A DNA stretch of 64,000 nt, taken from assembly GCF_018127745.1 (NCBI RefSeq), contig NZ_CP072333.1, positions 806,001-870,000 of the forward strand, written 5' to 3'. This DNA comes from Porphyromonas sp. oral taxon 275. Lineage in GTDB: Bacteria > Bacteroidota > Bacteroidia > Bacteroidales > Porphyromonadaceae. Both the position numbers and the translations under genes were made by a program. The notes beneath the pieces are model-generated. The model was not told the origin of the DNA. It did not search any database and worked only from the letters and a program-made list of their open reading frames with translations. This document shows positions 1-8,494 of this stretch, piece by piece; the first letter of the stretch is position 1, and every line of letters starts with the position of its first letter.

Positions 1-22
1 TGCTTCATAGGAGTACGGGGAG

Positions 23-1453
23 CTATCTAGGATGGGCCTCGGCGGTGTGCTCGTACTTGAAGGGGAAGGCCTTGGAGGGCGTACGCATGGAGTGCATCTG
101 CTTGTAGAGCCGCTCGACGCGCTCGGGCTGCTCCTGGCTGAGGTCCTTCGTCTCGCTGGGATCCTCCTTGAGGTTGTAGAGCTCCAGCTTGGGCTGTCCG
201 CCATCGACCTGGAGGGCAACGAGCTTCCAGGGGCCTTGACGTAGGGCCATCTTGCCCCCATCCTCGTGGAACTCCCAGTAGAGGGGACGCTCTAGGCTAC
301 GCTTGGTCAAGGGCCGGCCCTTGAGGAAGCTAGCGAAGCTCTGGCCGTCACTGCCTTGTGCAGCTCCACGCTGCCCGATCAGCTCGGCGAAGGTCGGGAG
401 GAAGTCCCAGAAGGCAAAGGGCGCGTCACTGCGTCGCCCTGCAGCGATCTGCCCCTTCCACGCAATAGCCATGGGGACGCGTATCCCTCCCTCGTAGACA
501 TCGCGCTTGATGCCGCGGAAGATGCCGTTGCTGTCGAAGTACTCAGGGTTGGCACCGCCCTCACGGTGGGGACCGTTGTCGCTGGTGAAGATGATGATGG
601 TGTTGTCCTCGATGCCGAGGCGACGGATCAGCGCCGTGACCTCACCCGTGTATCTGTCTAGACGCTCTACCATGGCGGCAAAGGAGGCGTGGGCGTTGGG
701 GGAGGACTCGTAGTCCCAGGAGGCGCGCTGCTTATACTCGCGAGGCGTCAGCTTCCCCTCGTAGTACTCGTAGACGGCGTCGTGGGGGAGGTTGAGCTCG
801 GCATGTGGGAGCGTGTAAGTGAGGAGGGCGAAGAAGGGCTTGCCACTGCCTGCCGACTGCTCGATGAAGCGTAGCGCCTCGCGGTGGATGGTGTCTGCTG
901 AGTAGACGCCCTTGCCTCCATCCTTGTTGGCAGCAAAGTCTACGCGCTCCTTGCCACGCCACAGGTGGTCGGGGTAGTAGGAGTGTGCTAGGCGCTGGCA
1001 GTTGTAGCCGAAGAACTCGTCGAAGCCTCTATCCGTAGCCTCAGCGCCTGAGCCGGGATAGCCTAGCCCCCACTTGCCGAAGATCCCCGTGCGGTAGCCC
1101 GCGCGCTGGAAGAGGCGCCCCAGGGTCATACGGTCGGCCATAGGCGCCTGCCCCTCGGGCTGTATCTCGTGGTTGCCGCGCACCTGGGTGTGCCCCGTGT
1201 GCATACCTGTCATCAGCGAGGCACGGGAGGGCGCACTGACCGAACAACCCGCATAGAAGTCCGTCATCTGTAACCCTCGGTGTGCTAGGTCGTCGATATT
1301 TGGGGTGCGGACGTGGCGCTGTCCATTGAAGCCCACATCACCGTAGCCGAGGTCATCGGCAAGGATGAAGACGACATTGGGCAGAGGACGCTTGATCTGG
1401 GCCGTTAGGCTGGTGGCAGAGGCGAGTACGAGGAGGCTTGCTTTGGGTATCAT
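23..1453 (-). CDS. Secreted arylsulfatase-family sulfatase (Ser-type)
   Basis: This 476-residue protein hydrolyses sulfate esters, probably on sulfated host glycans. It starts with a short hydrophobic leader ending near TAQ, so it is likely periplasmic. The metal-binding ADD motif lies at residues 32-34 after PNVVFILADD. The formylglycine motif is S-A-P-S-R at residues 73-77, followed by ASLMTG, so Ser73 rather than Cys would be converted. In anaerobes this conversion is done by a radical-SAM maturase (anSME), which is not in this window. A TSDNGPH motif further on matches the second metal-site block of the family. The gene is the last of the tkt-rpiB-GH20-sulfatase unit, 16 bp after the GH20 gene, which fits joint action on sulfated N-acetylhexosamine-containing chains. 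The exact substrate cannot be read from sequence. Confidence 0.9.
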   Translation of the reverse strand: MIPKASLLVLASATSLTAQIKRPLPNVVFILADDLGYGDVGFNGQRHVRTPNIDDLAHRGLQMTDFYAGCSVSAPSRASLMTGMHTGHTQVRGNHEIQPEGQAPMADRMTLGRLFQRAGYRTGIFGKWGLGYPGSGAEATDRGFDEFFGYNCQRLAHSYYPDHLWRGKERVDFAANKDGGKGVYSADTIHREALRFIEQSAGSGKPFFALLTYTLPHAELNLPHDAVYEYYEGKLTPREYKQRASWDYESSPNAHASFAAMVERLDRYTGEVTALIRRLGIEDNTIIIFTSDNGPHREGGANPEYFDSNGIFRGIKRDVYEGGIRVPMAIAWKGQIAAGRRSDAPFAFWDFLPTFAELIGQRGAAQGSDGQSFASFLKGRPLTKRSLERPLYWEFHEDGGKMALRQGPWKLVALQVDGGQPKLELYNLKEDPSETKDLSQEQPERVERLYKQMHSMRTPSKAFPFKYEHTAEAHPR

Positions 1454-1469
1454 TGAGGTATAGCTTGTA

Positions 1470-3470
1470 CTAGAAGGCTAGATAGCGGACGGGCGCAGCG
1501 CGGCGTCCGTCGGGGGTGAGTAGTGAGGCGGTGAACATCCACTTGACCAGGCGTACCTCACGGGAGGTGAAATGGTCGATGGGGAGCTTGATGCAGATTT
1601 GCGTCCAGCCCTTGGGGAGCTGTAGGGGGATGAGGGGGCGGGCACTGGCATTCTCGTTCTTCAGGGCTAGCTCCTTGTCCTTCTGCTGGTGCTGGTTGGT
1701 CCAGCGAGGGGGGAGGAGCTCACGTCCCCCGACCCAGATGCGGCTGCCTCGCCAGTCCCAGGCACCCTGGGGCGGTGCTAGATCCTGCTCGGAGCGGCTA
1801 TAGTTCTGCGTCTCGAAGAAGAGCCCGACGCGCTGCGCCCGCTCACTGTAGACCCAGGCCGTGGCGTAGACGGTGTGTTGCGGCTGCGGGTCAAGTAGTG
1901 CCCCGGGGCAGATGTCGCCCCAGACGTGACGTAGGTAGATACCTGAGCCCGCTACCTGCTGGCTGGGGTACTGCTTCCCCTCGTAGCTGTAGCTAGGGAG
2001 CTCTGTGGGTGGTGTCGCCTGCCCTAGACCCTCCTCGGGTGGGAAGCGGCGGCCGAGGTCTCCCCCATTAGGGAAGGGGGCGCTTAGCAGCCAGCGTGCC
2101 TGCGTCTGCTGGACGTAGGGGAACTCCTCGGGAGGGAAGTGCCCCTTGTAGCGGAGCAGTCGCTGCTCGAACTCGCGGAAGTGCTGGAAGGCAGCTCCCT
2201 TAGGATCATAGCAAAGACTGTGCCTATCGGTGAAGTAGCCCTGCCCCCCGCCGCGCCAAGCACGCTCCGCCAGTGCCAGCATCGCGGGATAGAGGCTATT
2301 CTCCTGTATAACCTGCTTCGTGTCCCTCGGTGCCCTATCTGTCCAGATGCCTAGGATAGCCCCCCAGAGGGTGGAGTCCCCTACGGGCTTGCCGTAGATC
2401 GTGCTGCTGTAGAGCTGAGCGATGTCGGCGAAGTAGTCGAAGTGATTGAGGTAATGGTAGCGGCTGTCTACCGCTGCGATCCCCTCATGCACCTTGCCAC
2501 GGGAGCTCCACAGCTGGAGCAGGTCGACCTCCCCAGGCTTGTAGTGCCAGCCTGGGTTCCACGAGATCGCCTTGCGCCCGAGGCTATGGATGTAGCTCGT
2601 CATCTCGGGGCCGAAGTGCGGATCCGTGAACTGCACCTCGTCTGTCCCTATATGGATGTAGGGCACGTCTAGCGCCTCGGTGAGCTCCTTGATGAGCTCC
2701 TTGAGCGTCGCCTTACCCTCGGGCGTCTGCATGCCGTAGCCGAGCGCTCGCTCGAAGGCTGCACTATGGCCAGGCATATCGAGCTCTGGGATCATCAAGA
2801 CATGGTGCTGACGACAGTAGTCGGCGAGCTCCCGTGCCTCGGCGAGCGTGTAGTACTTCCCCGCATCGCGTGTCATGCTGCTCGCGGCATTGAGCTGAGG
2901 GAAGCGCTTCGACTCGATGCGCCAGGCCTCGTTCTCCGTCAGGTGCCAGTGGAAGACATTGACCTTGAAGGGCGCTAGGCGGACGACCAACTCCTTGAGC
3001 TTCGCTAGAGGAATGTAGCTGCGCCCCGTGTCTATCATGAAGCCACGCCAGCGGAAGGCAGGCCAGTCCGTGATCTGCCTGCTGCGCCAGCCTCGCCCCT
3101 CGCGGAGCTGCACCAGCGTCTGAAGCCCCCGATAAAGGCCTGTGGGCTGCTGAGCCTCCAGCGTGATCGCCTGCTGCGTGATGTGTAGGCGATAACCCTC
3201 CTCATCCCCCTGAGGGAAGTGGAGGCTGCTGTCGAGACGTAGCTCTAGCCGCTGCCTAGCTCGCCGATCTAGGGTAAGCCCGAGCTGCTCGCCCACGAGC
3301 GGGGCGAAGCGCCGACTAAGCTCGGGGCTCGCTACCAGCTGCACGGAGCGCGCGACGAAGCGCGCCGACCCGAGGAGGCTGTCCTGCTGTGCACTCGGGA
3401 GCAGCGTCTGGGCAGAGCTCCCTATAGAGCATAGTCCCGTGGCGAGCAGGGCAAGGAGGCTAGAGCGCAT
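1470..3470 (-). CDS. Beta-N-acetylhexosaminidase, glycoside hydrolase family 20
   Basis: This 666-residue GH20 enzyme should remove terminal beta-linked GlcNAc or GalNAc by substrate-assisted catalysis. It has an N-terminal signal peptide ending near SSAQ (residue 21). An N-terminal GH20b-type domain precedes the catalytic barrel, which starts around residue 138 (FRWRGFMIDTGR). The family motif HWHLTEN is at 174-180, the PELDMPGH strand with His235 follows, and the catalytic pair is Asp277-Glu278 in HIGTDE. The C-terminal 200 residues look like an accessory beta domain that I cannot name. It sits 21 bp after rpiB and 16 bp before the sulfatase, so all are probably on one transcript. A second GH20 gene lies at 57265-59619, but the two differ in length and C-terminal domain. 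Confidence 0.93.
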   Translation of the reverse strand: MRSSLLALLATGLCSIGSSAQTLLPSAQQDSLLGSARFVARSVQLVASPELSRRFAPLVGEQLGLTLDRRARQRLELRLDSSLHFPQGDEEGYRLHITQQAITLEAQQPTGLYRGLQTLVQLREGRGWRSRQITDWPAFRWRGFMIDTGRSYIPLAKLKELVVRLAPFKVNVFHWHLTENEAWRIESKRFPQLNAASSMTRDAGKYYTLAEARELADYCRQHHVLMIPELDMPGHSAAFERALGYGMQTPEGKATLKELIKELTEALDVPYIHIGTDEVQFTDPHFGPEMTSYIHSLGRKAISWNPGWHYKPGEVDLLQLWSSRGKVHEGIAAVDSRYHYLNHFDYFADIAQLYSSTIYGKPVGDSTLWGAILGIWTDRAPRDTKQVIQENSLYPAMLALAERAWRGGGQGYFTDRHSLCYDPKGAAFQHFREFEQRLLRYKGHFPPEEFPYVQQTQARWLLSAPFPNGGDLGRRFPPEEGLGQATPPTELPSYSYEGKQYPSQQVAGSGIYLRHVWGDICPGALLDPQPQHTVYATAWVYSERAQRVGLFFETQNYSRSEQDLAPPQGAWDWRGSRIWVGGRELLPPRWTNQHQQKDKELALKNENASARPLIPLQLPKGWTQICIKLPIDHFTSREVRLVKWMFTASLLTPDGRRAAPVRYLAF

Positions 3471-3491
3471 AGACCTAGGGGGGGAGATGGG

Positions 3492-3938
3492 CTAGTCCTG
3501 AATGGGGATCTTGGCTACACGCGCGGTGTGACGGCCGCCCTCGAAGTCCGTGTCGAGGAAGGCAGAGACCATCGTCTCAGCTGTCTCGAGGCTGACGAAG
3601 CGGGCGGGGATGGAGAGCACGTTGGCATCGTTGTGCTGGCGTGCGAGCTCGGCGAGCTCCTTGGTCCAGCAGAGGGCAGCGCGCACCCGAGGATACTTAT
3701 TCATCACCATAGAGATGCCGTTGCCCGATCCGCAGACCGAGATGCCGCGCTCTAGGGCACCCGACTGCAGCGCCTGCCCCATGGGGTGGGCGTAGTCGGG
3801 GTAGTCACAGCGCTCAGCCGAGGGACACCCGAAGTCCTCGACCTGAAGACCTCGGGCGACCAGCTGAGCCTTGATATGCTCCTTGACCTCGTAGCCTGCG
3901 TGGTCGGAGCAGATACCAATCTTGTTGGAGTAAGGCAT
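3492..3938 (-). CDS. rpiB: Ribose-5-phosphate isomerase B
   Basis: RpiB interconverts ribose 5-phosphate and ribulose 5-phosphate in the cytoplasmic non-oxidative pentose phosphate pathway. The 148-residue length is normal for the family. The N-terminal SDHAG motif (residues 11-15) and the catalytic Cys69 in SVCGSGNG are present, as is the conserved HNDANVL segment. The gene lies 24 bp after tkt and 21 bp before the GH20 gene. Pairing with transketolase is functionally sensible, because both act on pentose phosphates. An allose-6-phosphate isomerase role is possible for some RpiB proteins, but the tkt linkage favours ribose. Confidence 0.95.
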   Translation of the reverse strand: MPYSNKIGICSDHAGYEVKEHIKAQLVARGLQVEDFGCPSAERCDYPDYAHPMGQALQSGALERGISVCGSGNGISMVMNKYPRVRAALCWTKELAELARQHNDANVLSIPARFVSLETAETMVSAFLDTDFEGGRHTARVAKIPIQD

Positions 3939-3962
3939 AGTAGTTAGTTCGTGCTCGCGAGG

Positions 3963-5999
3963 CTATCGGCCTAGGAGCTGTTTGACCTGCGTGCAGACGT
4001 TCTGGGCGGTGAAGCCGAGCTTCTCGTCCAGTACCTTGTAGGGTGCAGAGAAGCCGAAGGAGTTCAGCCCCCAGATGCTGCCGTTGTCCCCTACGAGTCC
4101 GAGGAGGTTGACGGGGAGCCCTGCGGTGAGTCCGAAGCGCTTGACGCCCTGGGGCAGTACCTCGTCCTGATAGTCCTTGGGCTGCTGGCGGAAGAGTCCT
4201 TCGCTAGGTACGGCTGAGATCTGTAGGCGGATGCCCTCGGCGCGCAGCAGGGGTGCTGCCTCTACGAGCGTGGAGACTTCGCTGCCGTTGGCGATGAGGA
4301 CGACCTCGGGCTGCTCATCGGCTAGGACGACATAGCCACCGCGTGTAGCAGCCTCGGCAGCTGCGCGGCGCGTCTGTCCCTCGGGGGCGGGGAGGTCGTT
4401 GATGTTCTGTCGCGAGAGGATCAGTGCGGTAGGCGTATGCGTGTTCTCCATAGCCATGCGCCAGGCTACGGTCGTCTCCTCGACGTCGCAGGGACGTAGG
4501 ACGAGCACGCTGTCTCGGCCGCTGTGGTTCTGCAGCTTCTCCATCAGACGGATCTGTGCCTCCTGCTCTACGGGCTCGTGCGTCGGGCCATCCTCGCCGA
4601 CGCGGAAGGCGTCGTGCGTCCAGATGAACTTGACGGGTAGCTCCATCAGAGCAGCCATGCGGACGGCGGGCTTCATGTAGTCCGAGAAGACGAAGAAGGT
4701 ACCGCAGGCAGGGATGACCCCACCGTGCAGCGCCATACCGATACAGAGGCAGGCCATCGTCAGCTCAGCGACGCCAGGCTGGAGGAAGGCCCCGCCAAAG
4801 TCCCCATGGGAGAGGGCGCGCGTCTTCTTGAGGAAGCCATCGGTCTTGTCCGAGTTCGACAGGTCGGCCGAGGCTACGATCATATTCTCTACCTGCGTGG
4901 CTAGGACGCTGAGTACCGTAGCGGAGGCAGCACGCGTCGCCTGATTGGGCTTCTGCTCTACCTGGCTCCAGTCGATGCTGGGGGCTGCTCCACCGAACCA
5001 GCGCTCCAGCTTGGCCGCGCGGTCGGGAGCCTCCGCAGCCCAGCGTGCCTCTTCCTCACGGCGTGCAGCTGCTAGCTGACGGAGCTCGGAAAGGCGTGCG
5101 TCGTAGAGGGCCTGGACGTCCGGGAAGACACGGAAGGGATCCTCGGGATCCCCGCCAAGATGGCGTACCGTAGCGGCGAAGTCAGCCCCTGCGGCCGAGA
5201 GTGGCTGGCCGTGCGTGCTCACCTTGTCCTCGAAGCTCGAGCCGTCGGCAGCCACAGCACCGCGGCCCATGATGGTGCGGCCGATGATGAGGGTAGGCTG
5301 CCCGACGGTAGCCTTGGCCTCGGTGAGGGCTGCGCGGATTGCGTCGCTGTCGCAGCCGTCGATAGAGAGGACCTTCCAGCCCCAGGCGCGGTACTTGGCT
5401 GCTACATCCTCGCTATCGACTTCGTCTACCTTGGTCGAGAGCTGGATGTTATTGGCATCGTAGTACATGATGAGGTTGTCCAGCCCGAGGTGTCCCGCGA
5501 TGCGGCCAGCGCCCTGCGAGATCTCCTCCTGGATTCCCCCGTCGGAGATGTAGGCATAGATCGTCTGGCTCATGACCCAGCCGAGACGCTCGGCGAGGAA
5601 CTTCGCGGCGATGGCTGCACCGACAGCGAAGGTATGCCCCTGACCGAGGGGCCCCGAGGTATTCTCGATGCCGCGCTCTACATCTACCTCAGGATGCCCA
5701 GGCGTGGGGCTGCCCCACTGGCGGAGCTGCTTGAGCTCCTCCATATCGAACTTGCCGACCAGTGCCAGCTGTGCGTAGAGCATAGGGGACATGTGCCCGG
5801 GGTCGAGGAAGAAGCGGTCACGCCCTGACCAGGTAGGTCTGTCGGGGTCGAAGATGAGGAACTCGGAGTAGAGCGTATTGATGAAGTCTGCTCCACCCAT
5901 AGCTCCACCAGGGTGACCACTCTTAGCGCGCTCCACCATAGCGGCGGAGAGGATGCGGATGTTGTCCGCTGCTCGCGTCATTAGCTGCTTGTCGTTCAT
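3963..5999 (-). CDS. tkt: Transketolase
   Basis: This thiamine-diphosphate enzyme moves two-carbon ketol units between sugar phosphates. Its 678 residues match full-length transketolase: a TPP-binding N-terminal domain (KSGHPGGAMGG near the start), a pyrimidine-binding middle domain and a C-terminal domain. The usual GDG of the diphosphate-binding loop reads SDGG, followed by IQEEISQGAG and the metal-ligand block YDANNIQ. The Asp and Asn ligands are kept while the first Gly is Ser. The start codon follows a TAnnTTTG promoter box about 100 bp upstream. It is the first gene of a likely four-gene unit with rpiB, GH20 and sulfatase, all separated by 16-24 bp. The unusual loop suggests a divergent transketolase clade rather than loss of function. 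Confidence 0.93.
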   Translation of the reverse strand: MNDKQLMTRAADNIRILSAAMVERAKSGHPGGAMGGADFINTLYSEFLIFDPDRPTWSGRDRFFLDPGHMSPMLYAQLALVGKFDMEELKQLRQWGSPTPGHPEVDVERGIENTSGPLGQGHTFAVGAAIAAKFLAERLGWVMSQTIYAYISDGGIQEEISQGAGRIAGHLGLDNLIMYYDANNIQLSTKVDEVDSEDVAAKYRAWGWKVLSIDGCDSDAIRAALTEAKATVGQPTLIIGRTIMGRGAVAADGSSFEDKVSTHGQPLSAAGADFAATVRHLGGDPEDPFRVFPDVQALYDARLSELRQLAAARREEEARWAAEAPDRAAKLERWFGGAAPSIDWSQVEQKPNQATRAASATVLSVLATQVENMIVASADLSNSDKTDGFLKKTRALSHGDFGGAFLQPGVAELTMACLCIGMALHGGVIPACGTFFVFSDYMKPAVRMAALMELPVKFIWTHDAFRVGEDGPTHEPVEQEAQIRLMEKLQNHSGRDSVLVLRPCDVEETTVAWRMAMENTHTPTALILSRQNINDLPAPEGQTRRAAAEAATRGGYVVLADEQPEVVLIANGSEVSTLVEAAPLLRAEGIRLQISAVPSEGLFRQQPKDYQDEVLPQGVKRFGLTAGLPVNLLGLVGDNGSIWGLNSFGFSAPYKVLDEKLGFTAQNVCTQVKQLLGR

Positions 6000-6097
6000 G
6001 AGCTGTATGATTATGTTTAAGTTCAGCCTCGTGTATCGTGTCGTCTCTCGGGCTGCTGAGGATGGATGCTCCTCCGAGGGCTACCCTTTGACTAGTC

Positions 6098-6105
6098 CAA
6101 AGATA
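6098..6105 (-). promoter_or_regulatory. Bacteroidota-type -7 box for tkt operon
   Basis: On the minus strand this reads TATCTTTG, matching TAnnTTTG. It lies about 100 bp upstream of the tkt start and is preceded by an AT-rich AATTATCG stretch. No convincing TTTG -33 element is visible. Confidence 0.6.
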
Positions 6106-6226
6106 CGATAATTCGCCCTATCCCTTGCCTGCCAGCAGTAGCCTCGTGGGGCGGACGCATGCTCCTGCAGGGAGCGGCCTCATCCTAGCTCCTCACGTCC
6201 CTCTCTAGGAGCCTTGTCGGGCTGCG

Positions 6227-6314
6227 CTGACTGATATCCCTCGCGGGGCTGACTGCTATCCCTCAGCGCGCTCAGGGATACCCATCAGGAGGCTGACTGA
6301 TATCTCTCGGAGAG
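6227..6314 (+). repeat. Palindrome array 1, four 22-bp units (forward)
   Basis: The units start at 6227, 6249, 6271 and 6293, an exact 22-bp period. Each is an imperfect copy of the palindrome CTGAGGGATATCCCTCAG followed by a 4-bp spacer. Unit 1 reads CTGACTGATATCCCTCGC and unit 3 carries GATACC in place of GATATC. The array fills part of the 476-bp gap between tkt and the TonB receptor gene. Apart from the tkt promoter and a hairpin at 6400-6436 I see nothing else in that gap. Confidence 0.9.
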
Positions 6315-6399
6315 CCGAGACCTTGGTCTGGGAGCGCTGGGGGACGAAGTTCGTCGCATCTTTCCTTAATCCCTGTGCCTATCTCTATATATGCAGGAA

Positions 6400-6436
6400 G
6401 CCTCCTTGATCCCGAGCGTGCGGGATCGAGGAGGCT
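6400..6436 (-). terminator. Hairpin downstream of the TonB receptor gene
   Basis: A stem of about 15 bp (GCCTCC-T-TGATCCCG pairing with CGGGATC-G-AGGAGGC) lies 40 bp past the stop codon of the minus-strand receptor gene. There is no clear T-run after it, so it may end transcription inefficiently or protect the 3' end. Confidence 0.55.
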
Positions 6437-6475
6437 TGTCCTTAGGAGGCTACTTAGCCGTCTAAGCGAAGTCCG

Positions 6476-8476
6476 CTAGAGGCTGTAGCTGAGCTGAGCG
6501 GTGACCCAGCGCCCTGGCTGCTCGACGCCTGCGAAGTCGCTGTACTTGGTCGCGGTGAGGTTGCTCACCTCGAGACCGAGCTTCACGCGGGAGCTGTAGC
6601 GATAGTCCAGCTTAGCATCCAGCGTCGCATAGGCTTCGCTCTGGGAGATGCGCTTCTGTACGCGCAGTGCCCAGCTGCCCTCTAGGCGGGGGCCGATCTG
6701 ATACCCGAGGCGTGCGGTGAACTTATGCTTGAGGTAGTTGAGGGCGTACATCGAGATGATCTGCCCTGCGTCGTGCTCCTGCGTCATGTAGAGGTAGTCG
6801 AGCTGCAGGCGGCTACCGAGCCCCAGGAAGGGTAGGTACTCCCCGTAGCGGAGGCTAAGGCCCAGCTCGAGGCCACGGCTGTCGGTCTTCCCTATGTTGC
6901 GCGACACCCACTTGGCGTCGCTAGCTGCAGTCTTCGTCCAGTCTAGGAGGTTAGTGCCGCGGGAGTAGAAGCCTGAGACGTAGCCCTGCAGTAGGCTGGT
7001 CGTATAGCGGGCCGAGAGCTCGATGCCCTCAGACTGCTCCTCGCGCAGGCCCGTGCCTGCCTGCTGTATGGGCGAGGAGTACCAGAGGTCGGTGAAGGAG
7101 GGCAGGCGCATGCTGCGGCTCCAGCTGGCCGAGAGGCTCAGTGCCCCCGTGGGGCGGTAGCTGATGCTCGCAGAGGGCAGCAGGCGCGTCTTGACGCCCT
7201 CGAGACTTGTAGCCTGTAGGAGTGCTCCCGCAGAGAGCGTCCACTGCTCTAGGCGCAGGCTGTGCTCGAGGGCTAGGCTGCTATTGGTACGGCCATCGTA
7301 CTTGGTATAGTGCTCCTCGGCGCGGGCGCGTAGGCGGCCTAGGTTGCTGCTGACGATCTCCTCGTGACGCAGCTCACCCGCGAGCGTCGTCAGCCCTAGG
7401 GCGCTGCTGTAGTTGAGCGCAAGGCTGGCGCTGTAGTTGTTGCTTCGGTGGTAATTGCGGTACTGAGGGGAGCCCTTCGTCAGGTCAAACTGGTCGTAGC
7501 CCCTGTCCCAGGCGAGGGTGGGGATGATGCGTAGGCGTCCGCTGCCTAGCTCGCCACGTAGGGAGGAGAAGTAGCGACGCGAGTACTCGTACTGCATGGG
7601 GTAGCGCACGGAGTAGAAGCTATTGGCGCCGAACTGCTTGTCCAGCATCCCTACCTGTAGAGTCATCTTGTCTGCTGGGCTGAGCTGGTACTGGGTCTGC
7701 CAGAGGGCGCGGTTGATGAGGTAGTCGGTGTTGTCGATGTAGCCTGCACTGGAGCGGCTGCTGGCGGAGAGGCTATTGATGCTGCGTCCCCACTTGGTCG
7801 TGCCTCGTGCCTCGACGCCGAAGAGGCGGTGCTGACCGGCCGAGATCGTAGCGGAGAAGCCGTCGCGCTGATCGTGTCGTGTGATGATATTGATTGCCCC
7901 AGAGAAGGCTCCCGAGCCGTAGATGAGTGCTGCGGGGCCACGTAGCACCTCGATGCGCTCGATGTCGGAGAGGTTCACGGGGAGGTCGAAGCTCAGGTGG
8001 CCGGTCTGCGCGCTCGTGAGGTTCACGCCGTTCAGCAGGACGAGGGTCTGGTCCTGATGGCCGCCACGTATGGAGATGTCGGACTGTACGCCATGGGCGC
8101 CGCGCTGGGAGACATCGACCCCAGCGACGTAGACGAGGAGATCCTGGATACTGCGCACCGGCGCCGCAGCGATCTCCTTAGCCGAGAGGACAGTGACGAG
8201 CTTGGTCGCCTCACCAAGGGGCGTGGCGAGCTTGGAGGCAGTGACGGTGACGGCCTCGATCTCGTACTCACGCTCTCTATCGGGCGAGGTGCGTGGGTCG
8301 CGCCCCGAGACATTCTGTGCGCTAGCGGTGCTGCTGTAGGCGCACGCTAGAGCCAGCGAGCTGAGCGTGCCGATGGTGACGACACGGTGCATCGTGTTGA
8401 AGGCTCCGTAGCCCTTGTGCGTCATCCGTCGGAAGCGGAGCGTGGGAGCCTGCTGCAAATTGCTTTGCTTGGTCAT
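6476..8476 (-). CDS. TonB-dependent outer-membrane receptor (BtuB/siderophore-receptor size class)
   Basis: This 666-residue outer-membrane receptor uses TonB energy to import a scarce ligand. A signal sequence ends near TASAQ, but it begins about 28 residues in, at MHRVVTIG, so translation may start at 8392 instead. A TonB-box-like segment (EIEAVTVTAS) precedes the plug domain, which shows the typical SIRGG, LVLLNGV and IERIEVLRGPAALIYGSGA motifs. A 22-strand-type barrel follows and ends with hydrophobic-alternating LSYSL. The small size resembles BtuB and siderophore receptors, not the large SusC type, and no SusD is adjacent. It follows a sodium/solute symporter gene by 18 bp, suggesting the two handle the same solute. 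The ligand cannot be read from sequence; no cobalamin riboswitch was recognised upstream. Confidence 0.92.
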   Translation of the reverse strand: MTKQSNLQQAPTLRFRRMTHKGYGAFNTMHRVVTIGTLSSLALACAYSSTASAQNVSGRDPRTSPDREREYEIEAVTVTASKLATPLGEATKLVTVLSAKEIAAAPVRSIQDLLVYVAGVDVSQRGAHGVQSDISIRGGHQDQTLVLLNGVNLTSAQTGHLSFDLPVNLSDIERIEVLRGPAALIYGSGAFSGAINIITRHDQRDGFSATISAGQHRLFGVEARGTTKWGRSINSLSASSRSSAGYIDNTDYLINRALWQTQYQLSPADKMTLQVGMLDKQFGANSFYSVRYPMQYEYSRRYFSSLRGELGSGRLRIIPTLAWDRGYDQFDLTKGSPQYRNYHRSNNYSASLALNYSSALGLTTLAGELRHEEIVSSNLGRLRARAEEHYTKYDGRTNSSLALEHSLRLEQWTLSAGALLQATSLEGVKTRLLPSASISYRPTGALSLSASWSRSMRLPSFTDLWYSSPIQQAGTGLREEQSEGIELSARYTTSLLQGYVSGFYSRGTNLLDWTKTAASDAKWVSRNIGKTDSRGLELGLSLRYGEYLPFLGLGSRLQLDYLYMTQEHDAGQIISMYALNYLKHKFTARLGYQIGPRLEGSWALRVQKRISQSEAYATLDAKLDYRYSSRVKLGLEVSNLTATKYSDFAGVEQPGRWVTAQLSYSL

Positions 8477-8494
8477 AGGTGAATAATTAGAGGA

